A model generated the notes under the pieces. That model saw only the letters and a program-made list of their open reading frames with translations. It did no database searches and was not told where the DNA came from. From Streptomyces sp. NBRC 110028 (GTDB lineage Bacteria; Actinomycetota; Actinomycetes; Streptomycetales; Streptomycetaceae), in assembly GCF_001417735.1 (NCBI RefSeq), contig NZ_BBUZ01000041.1:38340-102339 (forward strand): DNA of 64,000 bases, in the 5' to 3' direction. Shown here in pieces: positions 9,832 through 18,199 of this stretch (the first letter of the stretch is position 1; each line of letters begins with the position of its first letter). A program made the position numbers and the translations under genes.

Positions 9832-11163
9832 GTGGTCAATCCCTGGCTGGCGATGGCGTCCGGCACCGATCCGGCGGAGCGCACCCGGGTGGTGCGCCGC
9901 GCGCACGAGGTGTTCCTGACGGAGGGGGCCATGGGCCCGGCCGTCCGCCCGGTGGTGGCGGACTCCTGGCGGCGCTCGGCCGACGCCCGGGTGGCGCAGG
10001 AGTGCGCGGCACCGATCGATCTGGTGGACGACGCGCTGGAGGCGTACCGGGCGGACCATCCGCTGGCCGGGGTGATGCCCCTCTTCCGCGAGCTGCTGGG
10101 GAGCATCGCGCACGACGGCGCCCATCTCCTCGCGGTCTGCGACGACCTCGGCCGCATGCTGTGGGTGGAGGGGCACGCGGGGATGCGCCACCGGGCCGAG
10201 CGGATGAACTTCGTCGCCGGGGCCCGCTGGGACGAGCGCCACGCCGGCACCAACGCGCCCGGCACCGCGCTCACCCTCGACCACGCGGTGCAGATTTTCG
10301 CCGCCGAGCACTTCAACCGCAGCGTGCAGCCCTGGACCTGCGCCGCGGCCCCCATCCACGATCCGCACTCCGGGCGGCTGCTGGGCGCGGTGGACCTCAC
10401 CGGCGGCGACCATCTCGCCGCCCCGCACAGCCTCGCCCTGGTCCAGGCGACCGCCCGCGCCGCCGAGGCGCAGCTGGCGGCGCTCGCGCCCCCGGCGCGC
10501 GGGCCACGCGTGGCGCTGACGGCGCTGGGCCGCGACGAGGCGCTGCTGGTCACCGAGGGGCGGCGGCTGCGGCTGGGGCGGCGGCACAGCGAGATCATGG
10601 TGCTGCTCGCGGGCCATCCGGAGGGCCTGAGCGGCGCCCGGCTGGCGCTGGAGCTGTACGGGCCGCGGGCCGACCACCGCTCGCCGGTGACGCTGCGCGC
10701 CGAGATGTCCCGGCTGCGCAGGCTGGTGGGCCCGCTGCTGGGCTCGCGCCCGTACCGGCTGTGCGCACCGCTGCGGACCGATGCGGGCGTGGCCGCCGAG
10801 GAGTTGGCGGCCGGTGAGGTGGCCGCGGCGCTGCGGGCGTATCCGGGGCCGCTGCTGCCGATGTCGGAGGCGCCGGGGGTGTGCCGGATGCGGCGGACGC
10901 TGGAGGACGGGCTGCGGCGGGCGGTGCTCTCGCGCGGTGACCCGGAGCTGCTGCGGCGCTGGGCGCAGACGCCGTGGGGCGAGGACGACCTGGAGGTGGC
11001 GGAGGCGCTGCTGGCCGCCCATCCGCCGCACTCCCCCGGCCGGGCGGCCCCGGCGGCGCGGGTGCGGCGGCTGCGCGAGGTGTACGGAGTGGCGGGCGGC
11101 GGCCCGGAGGACAACTGCCGGGAGCACAGGGACGCAACGTTGCCGCAACGTTGCCGCGCCTAG
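9832..11163 (+). CDS. GAF-domain transcriptional regulator (AcoR-like, no AAA domain)
   Basis: The N-terminal half resembles the sensory part of AcoR-type activators: VADSWRRSADARV, then a GAF domain (about residues 75-215) with AGARWDERHAGTNAPGTAL and AAPIHDPHSGRLLGAVDL. No sigma-54 AAA+ domain follows. Instead there is a winged-helix-like region (LVTEGRRLRLGRRHSEIMVL, then SPVTLRAEMSRLRRLVG), a design seen in actinobacteria. The GTG at 9832 was chosen because upstream codons overlap the zinc ribbon gene in another frame. It lies directly before the aldehyde dehydrogenase gene and probably activates it. Confidence 0.85.
   Translation: MVNPWLAMASGTDPAERTRVVRRAHEVFLTEGAMGPAVRPVVADSWRRSADARVAQECAAPIDLVDDALEAYRADHPLAGVMPLFRELLGSIAHDGAHLLAVCDDLGRMLWVEGHAGMRHRAERMNFVAGARWDERHAGTNAPGTALTLDHAVQIFAAEHFNRSVQPWTCAAAPIHDPHSGRLLGAVDLTGGDHLAAPHSLALVQATARAAEAQLAALAPPARGPRVALTALGRDEALLVTEGRRLRLGRRHSEIMVLLAGHPEGLSGARLALELYGPRADHRSPVTLRAEMSRLRRLVGPLLGSRPYRLCAPLRTDAGVAAEELAAGEVAAALRAYPGPLLPMSEAPGVCRMRRTLEDGLRRAVLSRGDPELLRRWAQTPWGEDDLEVAEALLAAHPPHSPGRAAPAARVRRLREVYGVAGGGPEDNCREHRDATLPQRCRA
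11134..11154. promoter_or_regulatory. Tandem palindromic operator candidate
   Basis: GCAACGTTGC occurs at 11134-11143 and again at 11145-11154, two perfect 10-bp palindromes one helical turn (11 bp) apart. They sit in the last codons of the GAF regulator and about 80 bases before the aldehyde dehydrogenase ATG, a good place for binding by that regulator. Confidence 0.6.
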
Positions 11164-11231
11164 CCTCCCCCACATCTCCGTCCGTCCCGTGGCGGGCGGA
11201 GCCCGCAGGCACGACAGGGAGGGCCGCCCCC

Positions 11232-12755
11232 ATGACGCGTTACGCAAACCCCGGCTCCGAGGGATCGGTTGTCAGCTACCAGCCGCGCTACGACCACTGG
11301 ATCGGCGGGGAGTACGTACCCCCCGCCAAGGGCCGCTACTTCGAGAACCCGACGCCGGTGAACGGGCAGCCGTTCACCGAGATCGCCCGGGGCACCGCCG
11401 AGGACGTCGAGCGGGCCCTGGACGCCGCGCACGCCGCCGCGCACGCCTGGGGCCGTACCGCGCCCGCCGAGCGCGCCGCGGTGCTGCTGAGGATCGCCGA
11501 CCGCATGGAGCAGCATCTGGAGGAGCTTGCGGTCGCGGAGAGCTGGGAGAACGGCAAACCGGTGCGGGAGACCCTCGCCGCCGACATCCCGCTGGCCATC
11601 GACCACTTCCGCTACTTCGCGGGGGCGATCCGGGCCCAGGAGGGCAGTCTCTCCGAGATCGACGACGACACGGTCGCCTACCACTTCCACGAGCCGCTGG
11701 GCGTGGTCGCCCAGATCATCCCGTGGAACTTCCCCATCCTGATGGCCGCCTGGAAGCTCGCCCCGGCGCTGGCCGCGGGCAACGCGGTGGTCCTCAAGCC
11801 CGCCGAGCAGACGCCCGCCTCGCTCCACGTCTGGCTGAACCGGGTGGCGGACCTGCTGCCGCCGGGCGTGGTCAACATCGTCAACGGCTTCGGGGTGGAG
11901 GCCGGGAAGCCGCTGGCCTCCAACGCGCGCGTCGCCAAGGTCGCCTTCACCGGCGAGACCACGACCGGCCGGCTGATCATGCAGTACGCGAGCGAGAACC
12001 TGATCCCGGTCACACTGGAACTCGGCGGCAAGAGCCCGAACATCTTCTTCGACGACGTCTCCGCCGCCGACGACGACTTCCTCGACAAGGCCCTCGAGGG
12101 CTTCACGATGTTCGCCCTCAACCAGGGCGAGGTGTGCACGTGTCCGTCGCGTGCGCTGATCCAGGGCGGCCACTACCAGGACTTCATGGACGCGGCCGTG
12201 GCCCGCACGGAGAAGATCACCCAGGGGCATCCGCTGGACACCGGCACCATGATGGGCGCCCAGGCGTCCAATGACCAGCTGGAGAAGATCCTCTCCTACC
12301 TGGACATCGGCAAGCAGGAGGGCGCCCGCGTCCTCACCGGCGGCACCCGCGCCGAGCTGGGCGGCGAGCTGGAGGGCGGCTACTACGTGCGCCCCACCAT
12401 CTTCGAGGGCGGCAACCACATGCGCGTCTTCCAGGAGGAGATCTTCGGGCCGGTGGTGGCCGTGGCCCGGTTCGCGGACTTCTCGGAGGCGATCGAGATC
12501 GCCAATGACACGCTGTACGGGCTGGGCGCGGGCGTCTGGACCCGGAACGGCACCGCCGCGTACCGGGCCGGCCGGGCGATCCAGGCGGGCCGGGTGTGGA
12601 CGAACTGCTACCACGCCTACCCGGCACACGCCGCCTTCGGCGGCTACAAGCAGTCGGGCATCGGGCGCGAGAACCACAAGATGATGCTGGACCACTACCA
12701 GCAGACGAAGAATCTTCTGGTGTCGTACTCGCCGAAGAGGCTGGGCTTCTTCTAG
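11232..12755 (+). CDS. Aldehyde dehydrogenase, ExaC/acetaldehyde type
   Basis: This 507-residue NAD(P)-dependent enzyme oxidises aldehydes to acids. Visible motifs are IIPWNFPILMAAWKLAPAL, LKPAEQTPAS, the nucleotide-binding VAFTGETTTG, the general base Glu in TLELGGKSPNIF, and the catalytic Cys in NQGEVCTCPSR. The C-terminus matches ExaC-like acetaldehyde dehydrogenases (GGYKQSGIGRENHKMMLDHY). A GGGAGGG ribosome site precedes the ATG. The GAF regulator is just upstream. The DUF779 gene that commonly accompanies this family is 35 kb away at 47746. Confidence 0.95.
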   Translation: MTRYANPGSEGSVVSYQPRYDHWIGGEYVPPAKGRYFENPTPVNGQPFTEIARGTAEDVERALDAAHAAAHAWGRTAPAERAAVLLRIADRMEQHLEELAVAESWENGKPVRETLAADIPLAIDHFRYFAGAIRAQEGSLSEIDDDTVAYHFHEPLGVVAQIIPWNFPILMAAWKLAPALAAGNAVVLKPAEQTPASLHVWLNRVADLLPPGVVNIVNGFGVEAGKPLASNARVAKVAFTGETTTGRLIMQYASENLIPVTLELGGKSPNIFFDDVSAADDDFLDKALEGFTMFALNQGEVCTCPSRALIQGGHYQDFMDAAVARTEKITQGHPLDTGTMMGAQASNDQLEKILSYLDIGKQEGARVLTGGTRAELGGELEGGYYVRPTIFEGGNHMRVFQEEIFGPVVAVARFADFSEAIEIANDTLYGLGAGVWTRNGTAAYRAGRAIQAGRVWTNCYHAYPAHAAFGGYKQSGIGRENHKMMLDHYQQTKNLLVSYSPKRLGFF

Positions 12756-12781
12756 AGCCTGAAGCCGGTTGCCAGGAGGCA

Positions 12782-12822
12782 CGGCGGAGTGGCGCCAGGA
12801 TGATCCTGGCGCCACTCCGCCG
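12782..12822. terminator. Bidirectional terminator hairpin
   Basis: A perfect 20-bp stem (arm begins CGGCGGAGTGGCGCCAGGAT) with a 1-base centre lies between the convergent aldehyde dehydrogenase and GH10 genes, serving both strands. Confidence 0.92.
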
Positions 12823-12830
12823 ACGTCCCA

Positions 12831-12953
12831 TCAGGTGCGTGTCCAGCGCTGGTTGCCGTCGTTCGAGCAGGTGGAGAGCTGGATCAGAGGGCCGTCGGTG
12901 GTGCTGGTGCCGGGCACGTCCAGACAGCGGCCCGAACCGGCGCCCTCGATCTG
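12831..12953 (-). pseudogene. Collapsed CBM13 (ricin) remnant after the GH10 stop
   Basis: In the same frame as GH10 and immediately after its TGA, 40 codons read QIEGAGSGRCLDVPGTSTTD, then GPLIQLSTCSNDGNQRWTRT and a stop. The first half is the opening of a CBM13 first subdomain, and the second half is the end of a third subdomain including the QRW motif. A complete CBM13 has three subdomains (about 125 residues), so the middle has been lost. Streptomycete family 10 xylanases with a C-terminal CBM13 have this architecture. This is a relic made by an internal deletion plus a nonsense codon. Confidence 0.85.
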
Positions 12954-14003
12954 TCAGGAATGCGCGGGGGATGTGGTGGAGCCGCCGTTGAGCGCGTTGA
13001 GGACGGAGGTGTAGGCGGGCTTCTTGCTGCCGTTACCGTTGAACAGCAGCGGCGTCTGATCCGATCGCCAGGAATCGGTGTCGCGCACACCCCAGACGGT
13101 GATGCCGAGGCAGCGCGGGACCGCCAGACAGTCGTTGGTCACGTTGGCGTAGGTCGCGGCCGGGGCGCCCTGGATGTCGAGTTCGGTGATGGCCACGTCG
13201 ACGCCGAGGGCGGCGAAGTTCTGCAGGGTGGTGCGGAAGTTGCTGTTGTAGGGGCTTCCGCTGTTGAAGTGCGACTGGAAGCCGACGCAGTCGATCGGCA
13301 CGCCGCGCTGCTTGAAGTCCCGGACCATGGAGTACACGGCCTGGGTCTTGGCCCAGGTCCAGTTCTCGATGTTGTAGTCGTTGTAGCAGAGCTTGGCCGC
13401 CGGGTCGGCGGCGCGCGCGGTGCGGAAGGCGACCTCGATCCAGTCGTTGCCCGTGCGCTGCAGGTTGGAGTCGCGCCGGGCTCCCGAATTGCCGTCGGCG
13501 TAGGCCTCGTTCACGACGTCCCACTGGGCGATCTTGCCCTTGTAGTGGGCCATCACGCCATTGATGTGGCCGATCATCGCCTGGCGCAGCGCGCTGCCGC
13601 TGAGGCTCTGCATCCAGCCGGGCTGCTGGGAGTGCCAGGCCAGGGTGTGGCCGCGCACCCGCTTGCCGTTCTGCACCGCCCAGTTGTAGACGCGGTCACC
13701 GGCGCTGAAGTTGAACTGGCCCCGCTGCGGTTCGGTGGCGTCGATCTTCATCTCGTTCTCGGCCGTCACCGAGTTGAACTCACGGCCCGCGATCGTCGTG
13801 TACGCCGAGTCGCCCAGCCTGCCCGAGGCGATGGCGGTGCCGAAGTAGCGGCCGCTCTGCGCCGCCGCGGCGCCGAGCGTGTTCTCGGCGGCGTGTGCGG
13901 TCGGCGGCGCGACCAGCGCGGCGACGACGCCGACGACCAGCGCCACCAGCAGGCCGCGGATCTTCCTGCGGACAACGGGTTCGGGAAGGGCATACGAGCC
14001 CAT
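12954..14003 (-). CDS. Secreted endo-1,4-beta-xylanase, GH10
   Basis: This 349-residue exported GH10 xylanase cleaves the xylan backbone. The signal peptide ends at PTAHAAENTL (about residue 37). Catalytic residues are the acid/base Glu in WDVVNEAYADG and the nucleophile Glu in AITELDIQGAP; substrate residues in GHTLAWHSQQPGWM and FQSHFNSG are conserved. GGAGG lies 8 bases before the ATG at 14003. The protein ends after a short GGSTTSPAHS linker at a TGA; the next codons in frame are a ricin-module remnant, so the enzyme has lost its binding domain. It is divergent from GH62 with xylan-type operators between. Confidence 0.95.
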   Translation of the reverse strand: MGSYALPEPVVRRKIRGLLVALVVGVVAALVAPPTAHAAENTLGAAAAQSGRYFGTAIASGRLGDSAYTTIAGREFNSVTAENEMKIDATEPQRGQFNFSAGDRVYNWAVQNGKRVRGHTLAWHSQQPGWMQSLSGSALRQAMIGHINGVMAHYKGKIAQWDVVNEAYADGNSGARRDSNLQRTGNDWIEVAFRTARAADPAAKLCYNDYNIENWTWAKTQAVYSMVRDFKQRGVPIDCVGFQSHFNSGSPYNSNFRTTLQNFAALGVDVAITELDIQGAPAATYANVTNDCLAVPRCLGITVWGVRDTDSWRSDQTPLLFNGNGSKKPAYTSVLNALNGGSTTSPAHS

Positions 14004-14157
14004 GACTGTGCCTCCAAGGTAGGAATCACGGAAGGACTGAAGGCGCAGGGGATGCGTCGTCAGCTCCCCCTCGGCAGACGGAACGTGACGGGGTGGCGCA
14101 GGCTTTGGTGCGCGGCTCTGTGGTGCGGCCATGCGGGGACCTGCCGTGCGACACCAC

Positions 14158-14181
14158 CATGGTTCGATATCGCGAACCATG
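14158..14181. promoter_or_regulatory. Inverted repeat upstream of GH10
   Basis: CATGGTTCG (14158-14166) and CGAACCATG (14173-14181) form 9-bp arms around a 6-base spacer, about 155 bases upstream of the GH10 start. The size and symmetry fit a dimeric repressor site; the protein is unknown. Confidence 0.5.
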
Positions 14182-14211
14182 ACCGGCCCCTCAGGCAGGG
14201 ATGATTGAGGC

Positions 14212-14231
14212 ATTGACGATGTCTCGTCAAT
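14212..14231. promoter_or_regulatory. Perfect 8-bp-arm dyad ATTGACGA/TCGTCAAT
   Basis: ATTGACGA-tgtc-TCGTCAAT is a perfect inverted repeat. On the minus strand TTGACG within it could act as a -35 element for GH10, with CAATCA 17 bases on as a weak -10, so the site may be an operator that overlaps the promoter. Confidence 0.5.
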
Positions 14232-14262
14232 ACTCCCCGCAGGAGAAGTTTCCGTTCCTCCT

Positions 14263-14276
14263 CCGAAACTTTCCGG
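14263..14276. promoter_or_regulatory. Xylanase operator GAAANTTTC
   Basis: GAAACTTTC (14265-14273), set in CCGAAACTTTCCGG, is an exact match to the GAAANTTTC palindrome known upstream of actinobacterial xylanase genes. It lies between the divergent GH10 and GH62 genes and could serve either. Confidence 0.7.
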
Positions 14277-14462
14277 AATCCTGGTGAGCCGCACGGCGCA
14301 CCCCGGCGCCACCATCGACGGATGCCGCAGGGCCGGGTGCGGGGCGAGCGTGCGGGTGCGGACACTGCTCGCCAAGCCCCGAGGGAGGCGCTGTTTGTGG
14401 ACAGATCGGCGCCAGGCCTTGACCAGAGGACCCCACATTCCTAGCTTGTGGCGTCAGAGCAT

Positions 14463-14487
14463 CCGGAACTTCTCCGAAATGTTCCGG
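14463..14487. promoter_or_regulatory. Second xylan-type dyad, GH62 proximal
   Basis: CCGGAAC (14463-14469) pairs with GTTCCGG (14481-14487), and the interior GAAATGTTC is one base from GAAANTTTC. It lies 74 bases upstream of the GH62 ATG, near a likely promoter position. Confidence 0.6.
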
Positions 14488-14560
14488 AAATCCCCCCGGC
14501 ACGTCCGCTCCGCGGTTCATCAGGGACACCTCACCCCCGCCCCCTCAAGGAGGCCCGCTG

Positions 14561-15625
14561 ATGTGGTTTCGCCATCTGCCCCAAGCCCGCCCAAAACGCT
14601 TACTCGCCGCGCTCGCGCCCCTGCTGCTCGTGTCCACCTTCCTCGGCGCCCACCAGCCCGCAGGCGCGGCGACCGTGGACCCCGACGCCTCGTATGCCAG
14701 CGGCGACAACCTCAGCGCGTGCGATCTTCCGTCGACCTACCGCTGGACATCAACGGGCGCGCTGGCCCAGCCCAAGTCGGGGTGGGTCTCGCTCAAGGAC
14801 TTCACTGTCGTCCCCTACAACGGCAAGCAACTCGTCTACGCGACGACGCACGACACGGGGACGAGATGGGGTTCGATGAACTTCAGCCCGTTCACCAACT
14901 GGTCGGAGATGGCCTCGGCCGGCCAGAACACGATGTCGGCCTCCACCGTGGCGCCCACGCTCTTCTACTTCGCGCCGAAGAACATCTGGGTGCTCGCCTA
15001 CCAATGGGGTGGGACCGCCTTCTCCTACCGGACGTCGAGCGACCCCACCAACCCGAATGGCTGGTCATCGCAGCAGGTGCTCTTCTCCGGAAGCATCGCC
15101 GGCTCCGGAACGGGACCCATCGACCAGACGCTCATCGCCGACGGGACGAACATGTACCTGTTCTTCGCCGGTGACAACGGCAAGATCTACCGGGCCAGCA
15201 TGCCGATCGGGAACTTCCCGGGCAGCTTCGGCTCGAACTCGACCGTGGTCATGAGCGATACGACGAACAACCTGTTCGAAGCCCCGCAGGTCTACAAGCT
15301 CCAGGACCAGAACCGCTACCTCATGATCGTCGAGGCGATCGGCTCGAAGGGCCGCTACTTCCGCTCGTTCACGGCCACCAGTCTGAACGGCTCATGGACA
15401 CCCCAGGCCGCGACCGAGAGCAATCCCTTCGCCGGCAAGGCCAACAGCGGCGCCACCTGGACCAACGACATCAGCCATGGCGAACTGATCCGCACCAGCC
15501 CCGATCAGACCATGACCGTCGATCCCTGCCATCTGCAGTTGCTCTACCAGGGGCGCAGCCCCAACTCCGGCGGCGACTACGGACTCCTGCCCTACCGTCC
15601 GGGTCTGCTGACTCTGCAGCGCTGA
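14561..15625 (+). CDS. Secreted alpha-L-arabinofuranosidase, GH62
   Basis: GH62 enzymes remove arabinose branches from arabinoxylan. The 354-residue protein has a signal peptide ending near HQPAGAA and a single five-bladed propeller beginning STYRWTSTGALAQPKSGW. Family landmarks include SLKDFTVVPYNGK (catalytic Asp strand), TGPIDQTLIAD, FEAPQVYKL (catalytic Glu region) and DISHGELIR. AAGGAGG precedes the ATG. No CBM is attached. It is divergent from the GH10 xylanase, with which it should cooperate on arabinoxylan. Confidence 0.94.
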   Translation: MWFRHLPQARPKRLLAALAPLLLVSTFLGAHQPAGAATVDPDASYASGDNLSACDLPSTYRWTSTGALAQPKSGWVSLKDFTVVPYNGKQLVYATTHDTGTRWGSMNFSPFTNWSEMASAGQNTMSASTVAPTLFYFAPKNIWVLAYQWGGTAFSYRTSSDPTNPNGWSSQQVLFSGSIAGSGTGPIDQTLIADGTNMYLFFAGDNGKIYRASMPIGNFPGSFGSNSTVVMSDTTNNLFEAPQVYKLQDQNRYLMIVEAIGSKGRYFRSFTATSLNGSWTPQAATESNPFAGKANSGATWTNDISHGELIRTSPDQTMTVDPCHLQLLYQGRSPNSGGDYGLLPYRPGLLTLQR

Positions 15626-15660
15626 CGGCGTGGCACGAGTCCGGCTCCGGTCTGGAGCCG

Positions 15661-15699
15661 GCCGGTGCGGGCTCGGCGGGAGGCCGAGCCCGCACCGGC
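15661..15699. terminator. Hairpin terminator after GH62
   Basis: A 17-bp perfect stem (GCCGGTGCGGGCTCGGC and complement) with loop GGGAG follows GH62 by 35 bases; a smaller hairpin at 15641-15661 precedes it. The interval 15626-15846 holds no gene. Confidence 0.9.
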
Positions 15700-15846
15700 C
15701 TCGGGGACCGGGCGTGGTGGCTGATGGTGAAGATCACTCGGCCGGCCGCCCGGAGGACGTCGATCTCATTCCCGCTCTGTCCTCTGCGTGCCGCTCCGAA
15801 CAGCCATGGCCGCGGGTTCACAGCGGATGGACCGCGTCGGAGGAGA

Positions 15847-16872
15847 TCATGGATTGAGGTAAGGGTCCTTCGCCATGCGCGCGTAGGACGCAAGCGACGA
15901 CGGCGAGGAGTTGATCTGCCAGTGGCGTTCCTTGTCGACGTCGAACCACACGAGCGCCTTGATCAACGGAAACTTGGTCTTCAGTGTCGGGACGACGCCG
16001 TCGATCCAGGACGCTTTGCTGCCCCCGACCTCATCGGACGCCATTTCGCCGATGATGATGGGCTTGCCCTTCTTGGCGAGCTTGGCGTAGACGTCGGCGA
16101 AGAGGTCACCGAAGCTCTGCCACTCGAAGTCCGGGTCGGACGTGCCCCAGTTGTATCCGTCGACACCGGTCCAGTCGACGTATCGGTCGCCGGGGTAGTA
16201 GGCCATGGTCTCCGGGGCGTCGGGGCTGTCGGTGACGTTCGGGCACCACGCCCAGACGACGTTTGTGGCGCCTCGCCCCTCGAAGATGTCATGGATGTGG
16301 CGGTACGCGGCGATGTATTTCGCCGGGTCGTGCCCGCCCCAGCCCTCCCCCTCGTTCATCTCGGCCGCGAAGTCGAGGAAGAATTTCTTGCCGAGCGCCT
16401 TGGCCCCGTCGGCGCGCTTTCGGATCGTCGTGTCCAGCTTTCCGCTGATGATGTCGTCGAAGTCGACGTCGAACGGTTCCCAATTGACCAGCGGGATGCG
16501 ACCGGCAGCGAAATCCGCACGCGTGGTCGAGGAACGGGCCCAGTCGTCCGCCCAGTTGTAGTAAGTGAGATGGACGGCTGGGCTCCGCCCTATGCGCGCG
16601 TCGGTCTCGGTCATCGTGCCCGCACCGTAGAAATGGCCGAGAAGCGCTCCGCGGGCGGGGACGAGAGGCCCCTCGCCCGGGATCTGCGCCGGAGCGGAGG
16701 TCTGAGAGCCGGCCGCCAACTCGGCCCTCCGGTCCCGTTCTGAGCTGGAACACGCGGTGGCGAGTGCGGTGAGCGTCATCATCAGCACCATCGCCACGAC
16801 GCCCGTGATGGAGCGGCGGGACCGTGTGCTCTCCGAGGACCGCTGCGGATGAGGGGTGGCATACCACCGCAT
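15847..16872 (-). CDS. Lipoprotein glycoside hydrolase, GH26
   Basis: This 341-residue enzyme looks like a GH26 mannanase or beta-1,3-xylanase. The lipobox TALATAC (Cys near residue 35) would anchor it to the outer face of the membrane. The catalytic acid/base Glu is probably in LDFAAEMNEGEGWGG and the nucleophile Glu in PIIIGEMASDEVGG; VVWAWCPNVTDSP and DRYVDWTGVDGYNW are family strands. ATG 16872 gives a normal lipoprotein N-terminus; an in-frame extension upstream overlaps the kinase gene and is unlikely. It is 58 bases downstream of the sensor kinase on the same strand, so it may be co-transcribed with the two-component system. Confidence 0.85.
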   Translation of the reverse strand: MRWYATPHPQRSSESTRSRRSITGVVAMVLMMTLTALATACSSSERDRRAELAAGSQTSAPAQIPGEGPLVPARGALLGHFYGAGTMTETDARIGRSPAVHLTYYNWADDWARSSTTRADFAAGRIPLVNWEPFDVDFDDIISGKLDTTIRKRADGAKALGKKFFLDFAAEMNEGEGWGGHDPAKYIAAYRHIHDIFEGRGATNVVWAWCPNVTDSPDAPETMAYYPGDRYVDWTGVDGYNWGTSDPDFEWQSFGDLFADVYAKLAKKGKPIIIGEMASDEVGGSKASWIDGVVPTLKTKFPLIKALVWFDVDKERHWQINSSPSSLASYARMAKDPYLNP

Positions 16873-16930
16873 GAGGTGTCTCTTCACGCTCTCAGAATGC
16901 CGACCGGTCCATGAGGGGACGATGAGGCGG

Positions 16931-18199
16931 TCAGGAGGGGGAGTGCTGGGGGAGCACAAGTTCCACGAGCGCTCCGTCTCCCGGCGACTGGACCGCACCA
17001 GCCCTTCCACCGTGCAACTCGGCAACCCAGCGGACGATGGGAAGGCCGACGCCGATGCCGCCGCGGCCACCCGTCACGCGGTCGCCGAAGATCCTCTCGC
17101 GCTCAGCCGGGGCGATCCCCGGCCCCCAGTCCCGAACCGAGACTCTGCCCGCCGCGACATGCACATCCACCGGTGGCGGCCCATCGGCCGCCGCACCATG
17201 GCGCAGGGCGTTCGCTATGAGATTGCGCACCGCCTGTGCCAGGAGGTCAGGATCGCCGAGCACGATGGTTGCCTCGGTCCGCAGCATGATGTCCGCGTTC
17301 GTGTCCGGGAGTTCGTCCACCACCTGCTCGACCAGCTGGTCCAACCGCAGGGGTGTGAGTTCCAGCTGCCGGCTTCCCGCCTCGATGCGGGCCCGGCTGA
17401 GCAGCCCGGCCACCACGCGGTCCAAGTGGTCGACCAACCGGACCGCGTCAGGCATCGCCGAGGCCGCGCGTGGCGTTGCGGTGTCGCTGTTCTCCATGGT
17501 CAGGCGCAGAGTGGCGAGCGGAGTACGCAGTTCGTGGGCCGCCTCGGCCAAGAACTGCTCCTGCTGGTCCAACGCGAGAAGGGCCGGGCGCATGCTCCGT
17601 CCGGACAGCAAGTGCCCGGTGCCGGCCGAGGCGAACACCAGAACGGCGCAGCCTGCTGTGAGCCATCGGACCAGTTCGGCGTGACTTCGCTCCTCGGGAG
17701 CCAACTCCACCGCGGTGAGTACGACAGCTCCGATGTCGTCAGTGTTCCAGACCGGCGCGGCCGCCCAGCGCAGCTTTCTGCCGTCAGCTCCCACCTTCGT
17801 CGCCAAGACCGTCCCCTGTTCTTGGACCGTGGATGTCCACAGAGCGTCGAGTCCGGACGCGTGCGGCAGCACGGCATGGGAGGGCCGCACCCAACGGACC
17901 TCGACGGGACCTGTGCCCACGCGCCGGAGTACCGCGGTCACGGTCGATGCCTTCGCGAGATCGTCTTCTGACAACGGTTCGAGGTGCAGCACCCCGTGGT
18001 CCATCCAGACGGCTCGGGACAATGCCGTCGCACGTGCACTCACCTGCGCGTCCAGACTGCGGGATGCGGACCGGGCATCGATGGAGGCGGCGATGAACAC
18101 CAGCGTGATGAGGCAAGCGGCACTCACGGCCGCGTACACCAGCGTCAGTGTCCATCGCATCCGTCGCAGCCTGGCGGCGGCGGGACGGTCGTTGGTCAC
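16931..18199 (-). CDS. Two-component sensor histidine kinase
   Basis: The 422-residue membrane kinase has an N-terminal membrane segment (about residues 14-36), an extracytoplasmic loop of about 140 residues, a second membrane segment (about 180-200), then the H box LAEAAHELRTPLATL, N box RNLIANALRHG, and G boxes VRDWGPGIAP and GGIGVGLPIV. The GTG start at 18199 overlaps the response regulator stop (GTGA), showing translational coupling. The signal is unknown. Its position before a surface GH26 suggests sensing of a polysaccharide or envelope cue. Confidence 0.92.
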   Translation of the reverse strand: MTNDRPAAARLRRMRWTLTLVYAAVSAACLITLVFIAASIDARSASRSLDAQVSARATALSRAVWMDHGVLHLEPLSEDDLAKASTVTAVLRRVGTGPVEVRWVRPSHAVLPHASGLDALWTSTVQEQGTVLATKVGADGRKLRWAAAPVWNTDDIGAVVLTAVELAPEERSHAELVRWLTAGCAVLVFASAGTGHLLSGRSMRPALLALDQQEQFLAEAAHELRTPLATLRLTMENSDTATPRAASAMPDAVRLVDHLDRVVAGLLSRARIEAGSRQLELTPLRLDQLVEQVVDELPDTNADIMLRTEATIVLGDPDLLAQAVRNLIANALRHGAAADGPPPVDVHVAAGRVSVRDWGPGIAPAERERIFGDRVTGGRGGIGVGLPIVRWVAELHGGRAGAVQSPGDGALVELVLPQHSPS

